The notes beneath the pieces were generated by a model, which was given only the letters and a program-made list of their open reading frames with translations, did not search any database and was not told where the DNA came from. Positions 62,290-64,000 of a DNA stretch of 64,000 nucleotides are shown piece after piece; positions within the stretch are counted from its first letter, which is position 1, and every line of letters begins with the position of its first letter. This DNA comes from Bradyrhizobium sp. LMTR 3. Its GTDB lineage: Bacteria > Pseudomonadota > Alphaproteobacteria > Rhizobiales > Xanthobacteraceae. The translations under genes and the position numbers were made by a program. The stretch covers positions 124,001 to 188,000 of the forward strand of contig NZ_MAXC01000004.1 in the NCBI RefSeq assembly GCF_001693485.1, read 5' to 3'.

Positions 62290-63114
62290 ATGCCCACCAT
62301 CACCACCAAAGACGGCGTCGAGATCTTCTACAAGGATTGGGGCAAGGGTCAGCCCATCGTGTTCAGCCACGGCTGGCCGCTGTCGGCGGACGATTGGGAT
62401 GCGCAGATGCTGTTCTTCCTGAACAACGGCTTTCGGGTCATCGCTCATGACCGCCGCGGCCACGGCCGCTCCAGCCAGGTGGCCGACGGCCACGACATGG
62501 ATCATTACGCTGACGACCTCGCGGCGCTGACGGCGCATCTCGATCTCAAAGGCGCCGTTCATGTCGGCCATTCCACCGGCGGTGGCGAGGTGGTGCATTA
62601 CATCGCCCGCCACGGCGAGAGTCGGGTGGCAAAGGCGGCGATCCTCAGCGCCGTGCCGCCGCTGATGGTGCAGACGCCGGCCAATCCGGGCGGACTGCCC
62701 AAGGAAGTGTTTGACGGATTTCAGGCGGCGCTCGCGGCGAGCCGCACGAACTTCTATCGCGACATCGCGGCCGGTCCGTTCTACGGCTACAACCGGCCGG
62801 GCGCCAAGCCGTCGGAAGCCGTCATCGAGAATTGGTGGCGCCAGGGCATGATGGGCGGTGCGAAAGCGCATTACGACGGCATCGTCGCCTTCTCGCAGAC
62901 CGACTTCACCGAGGACCTCAAGAAGATCAATGTGCCGGTGCTGGTGATGCACGGCGACGACGACCAGATCGTTCCTTACGAAGACTCCGCGCCGCTATCG
63001 GCGAAGCTTCTGAAGAACGGCACGCTGAAGACCTACAAGGGCTTTCCGCACGGCATGCCGACCACGGAGGCCGCCACCATCAACGCCGATTTGCTGGCGT
63101 TTATCAGGTCGTGA
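62290..63114 (+). CDS. Alpha/beta hydrolase, non-heme chloroperoxidase/arylesterase-like
   Basis: The 274-residue protein has the alpha/beta-hydrolase fold of the cofactor-free haloperoxidases. The nucleophile elbow is GHSTGGGE with Ser95. The other triad members are Asp in [10 protein letters not shown] and His in [25 protein letters not shown] is the oxyanion strand and [10 protein letters not shown] is conserved too. Such enzymes hydrolyse esters and can form peracids. GAGGAGAATTC precedes ATG 62290, which sets the start; the frame is open upstream. It is monocistronic as far as can be seen, before a palindromic repeat. Confidence 0.9.
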   Translation: MPTITTKDGVEIFYKDWGKGQPIVFSHGWPLSADDWDAQMLFFLNNGFRVIAHDRRGHGRSSQVADGHDMDHYADDLAALTAHLDLKGAVHVGHSTGGGEVVHYIARHGESRVAKAAILSAVPPLMVQTPANPGGLPKEVFDGFQAALAASRTNFYRDIAAGPFYGYNRPGAKPSEAVIENWWRQGMMGGAKAHYDGIVAFSQTDFTEDLKKINVPVLVMHGDDDQIVPYEDSAPLSAKLLKNGTLKTYKGFPHGMPTTEAATINADLLAFIRS

Positions 63115-63120
63115 AGCTTG

Positions 63121-63228
63121 GTCATTCCGGGATGCGCCTCTTGGCGCGAGCCCGGAATCCATTGGGCGCAAGCGCTAGAGGAGGAATGGGTTCCGGGTTC
63201 GCTCACTTCGTGGGCGCCCCGGAACGAC
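63121..63228. repeat. Intergenic palindromic repeat, 'GTCATTCCGGG' family
   Basis: GTCATTCCGGG (63121-63131) is inverted as CCCGGAACGAC (63218-63228) with one mismatch. Inner arms include GCCCGGAATCCATT and AATGGGTTCCGGGTTC. It is the same family as 60-160 and lies 7 bp after the hydrolase stop. Confidence 0.75.
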
Positions 63229-63314
63229 GGCGTACCCCATCAAATCGCCGCAAATGTCGCTGCTTCTGCTGTGGACGCACCCGCTCATAAATTGTGCACA
63301 GCAGAGGGCATGGC

Positions 63315-64000
63315 ATGGACCGCATTCGTATTGTCGGCGGCAGCAAGCTCAACGGCACCATCGCGATTTCGGGCGCGAAGAACGCTGCCCTCCCGCTCAT
63401 GATCGCAGCCCTGCTGACCGAGGAAACGCTGATCCTCGACAACGTGCCGCGGCTTGCCGATGTCGCGCAGCTGCAGCGCATCCTCGGCAACCATGGCGTC
63501 GACATCACCTCAGTGGGCAAGCGGCCGGGCGACGGCCAATATCAGGGCCAGACCCTGCACATCTCCGCCGCCAACATCATCGACACGACAGCGCCTTACG
63601 AACTGGTGTCGCGGATGCGCGCCAGCTTCTGGGTGATCGCGCCGCTATTGGCGCGCATGCATGAAGCGAAAGTCTCGCTGCCAGGCGGCTGCGCGATCGG
63701 CACTCGGCCGGTCGATCTCCTGATCATGGCGCTGGAGAAGCTCGGCGCCGAGCTTGCCATCGACGGCGGCTATGTGGTGGCGAAGGCGCCCGGCGGCCTG
63801 CGCGGGGCTGCGATCGATTTTCCCAAGGTGACGGTGAGCGGCACCCATGTCGCGCTGATGGCGGCAACGCTCGCCAAGGGCACGACCGTCATCAGCAATG
63901 CCGCGTGCGAGCCTGAAATCACTGATGTCGCCGACTGCCTGAACAAGATGGGCGCGCGCATCAGCGGAGCGGGCACGCCTCGCATCACAGTCGAGGGCGT
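63315..64000 (+). CDS. murA: UDP-N-acetylglucosamine 1-carboxyvinyltransferase (partial)
   Basis: The window ends inside this gene; 228 codons are present of an expected 430 or so. MurA transfers enolpyruvate from PEP to UDP-GlcNAc, the first committed step of peptidoglycan synthesis, in the cytoplasm. The N-terminus [14 protein letters not shown] carries Lys22-Asn23 in [10 protein letters not shown], and the active-site cysteine is Cys126 in [13 protein letters not shown], so it is the fosfomycin-sensitive type. ATG 63315 was chosen; an out-of-frame ATG at 63310 does not give MurA. Confidence 0.95.
   Translation, partial: MDRIRIVGGSKLNGTIAISGAKNAALPLMIAALLTEETLILDNVPRLADVAQLQRILGNHGVDITSVGKRPGDGQYQGQTLHISAANIIDTTAPYELVSRMRASFWVIAPLLARMHEAKVSLPGGCAIGTRPVDLLIMALEKLGAELAIDGGYVVAKAPGGLRGAAIDFPKVTVSGTHVALMAATLAKGTTVISNAACEPEITDVADCLNKMGARISGAGTPRITVEG

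Overview
The window looks like chromosomal DNA of a high-GC alphaproteobacterium of the Bradyrhizobium/Rhodopseudomonas group. This rests on recognition of gene content, not on a database search: the coxBA-ctaB-coxF-ctaG-coxC order, a split F0 ATP synthase operon (I-a-c-b'-b), an ALAS-type hemA of 409 codons under a perfect FixK/FNR-type box, an IalB protein, a plant-type GshA and many intergenic palindromic repeats. No integrase, plasmid gene, phage gene or CRISPR array is visible. The only transposase-like gene is a REP-associated one (RAYT).

Layout. 1-7.2 kb: end of an unknown gene, a beta-class GST divergent from a MarR regulator across a paired operator, gshA, a PAN-domain exported protein, two small conserved genes between palindromic repeats, and tldD-lepB with a 1-nt overlap. 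7.3-9.4 kb: an HxlR regulator divergent from a DoxX/DsrE-like/Tat-TlpA cassette. 9.4-17.3 kb: IalB and the complete aa3 cytochrome oxidase and assembly cluster (ctaC, ctaD, ctaB, a 54-aa CoxF-like protein, ctaG, ctaE, a DUF983 protein, SURF1). 17.3-26.4 kb: accessory stretch with an NTF2-like protein, a divergent NarX/LuxR-type two-component pair, two small overlapping convergent genes, a molybdenum aldehyde oxidoreductase paoABC, a Tat-protein remnant and a LolC/E-like permease without a LolD partner.

26.4-36.7 kb: thrC, an M16 peptidase and a GNAT protein, a bidirectional terminator, the F0 operon on the minus strand, a DsbA-fold isomerase, YjbQ and small membrane proteins including YggT. 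36.8-48.8 kb: the most coherent system. It holds an acetate-type SSS symporter with its DUF4212 partner, an unknown 202-aa protein, a fusion of DnaQ-like exonuclease, CBS pair and DUF294 nucleotidyltransferase, a LuxR-type response regulator (CrbR-like), an SSS-fused hybrid kinase (CrbS-like) and hemA. A RAYT with 40-bp inverted REP flanks sits between regulator and kinase. Together this resembles an acetate uptake/acetate-switch module.

48.8-64 kb: an MBL hydrolase, a chemoreceptor, an Omp25-like barrel, a small HTH regulator and a small membrane protein sharing a CRP-like box, a GH16-GH1 pair of exported glycosidases, an HD-GYP phosphodiesterase, a Crp/Fnr regulator, tRNA-Thr(GGT), a cyclic-nucleotide-binding/thioredoxin-reductase-like fusion lacking the CxxC, an alpha/beta hydrolase and the start of murA.
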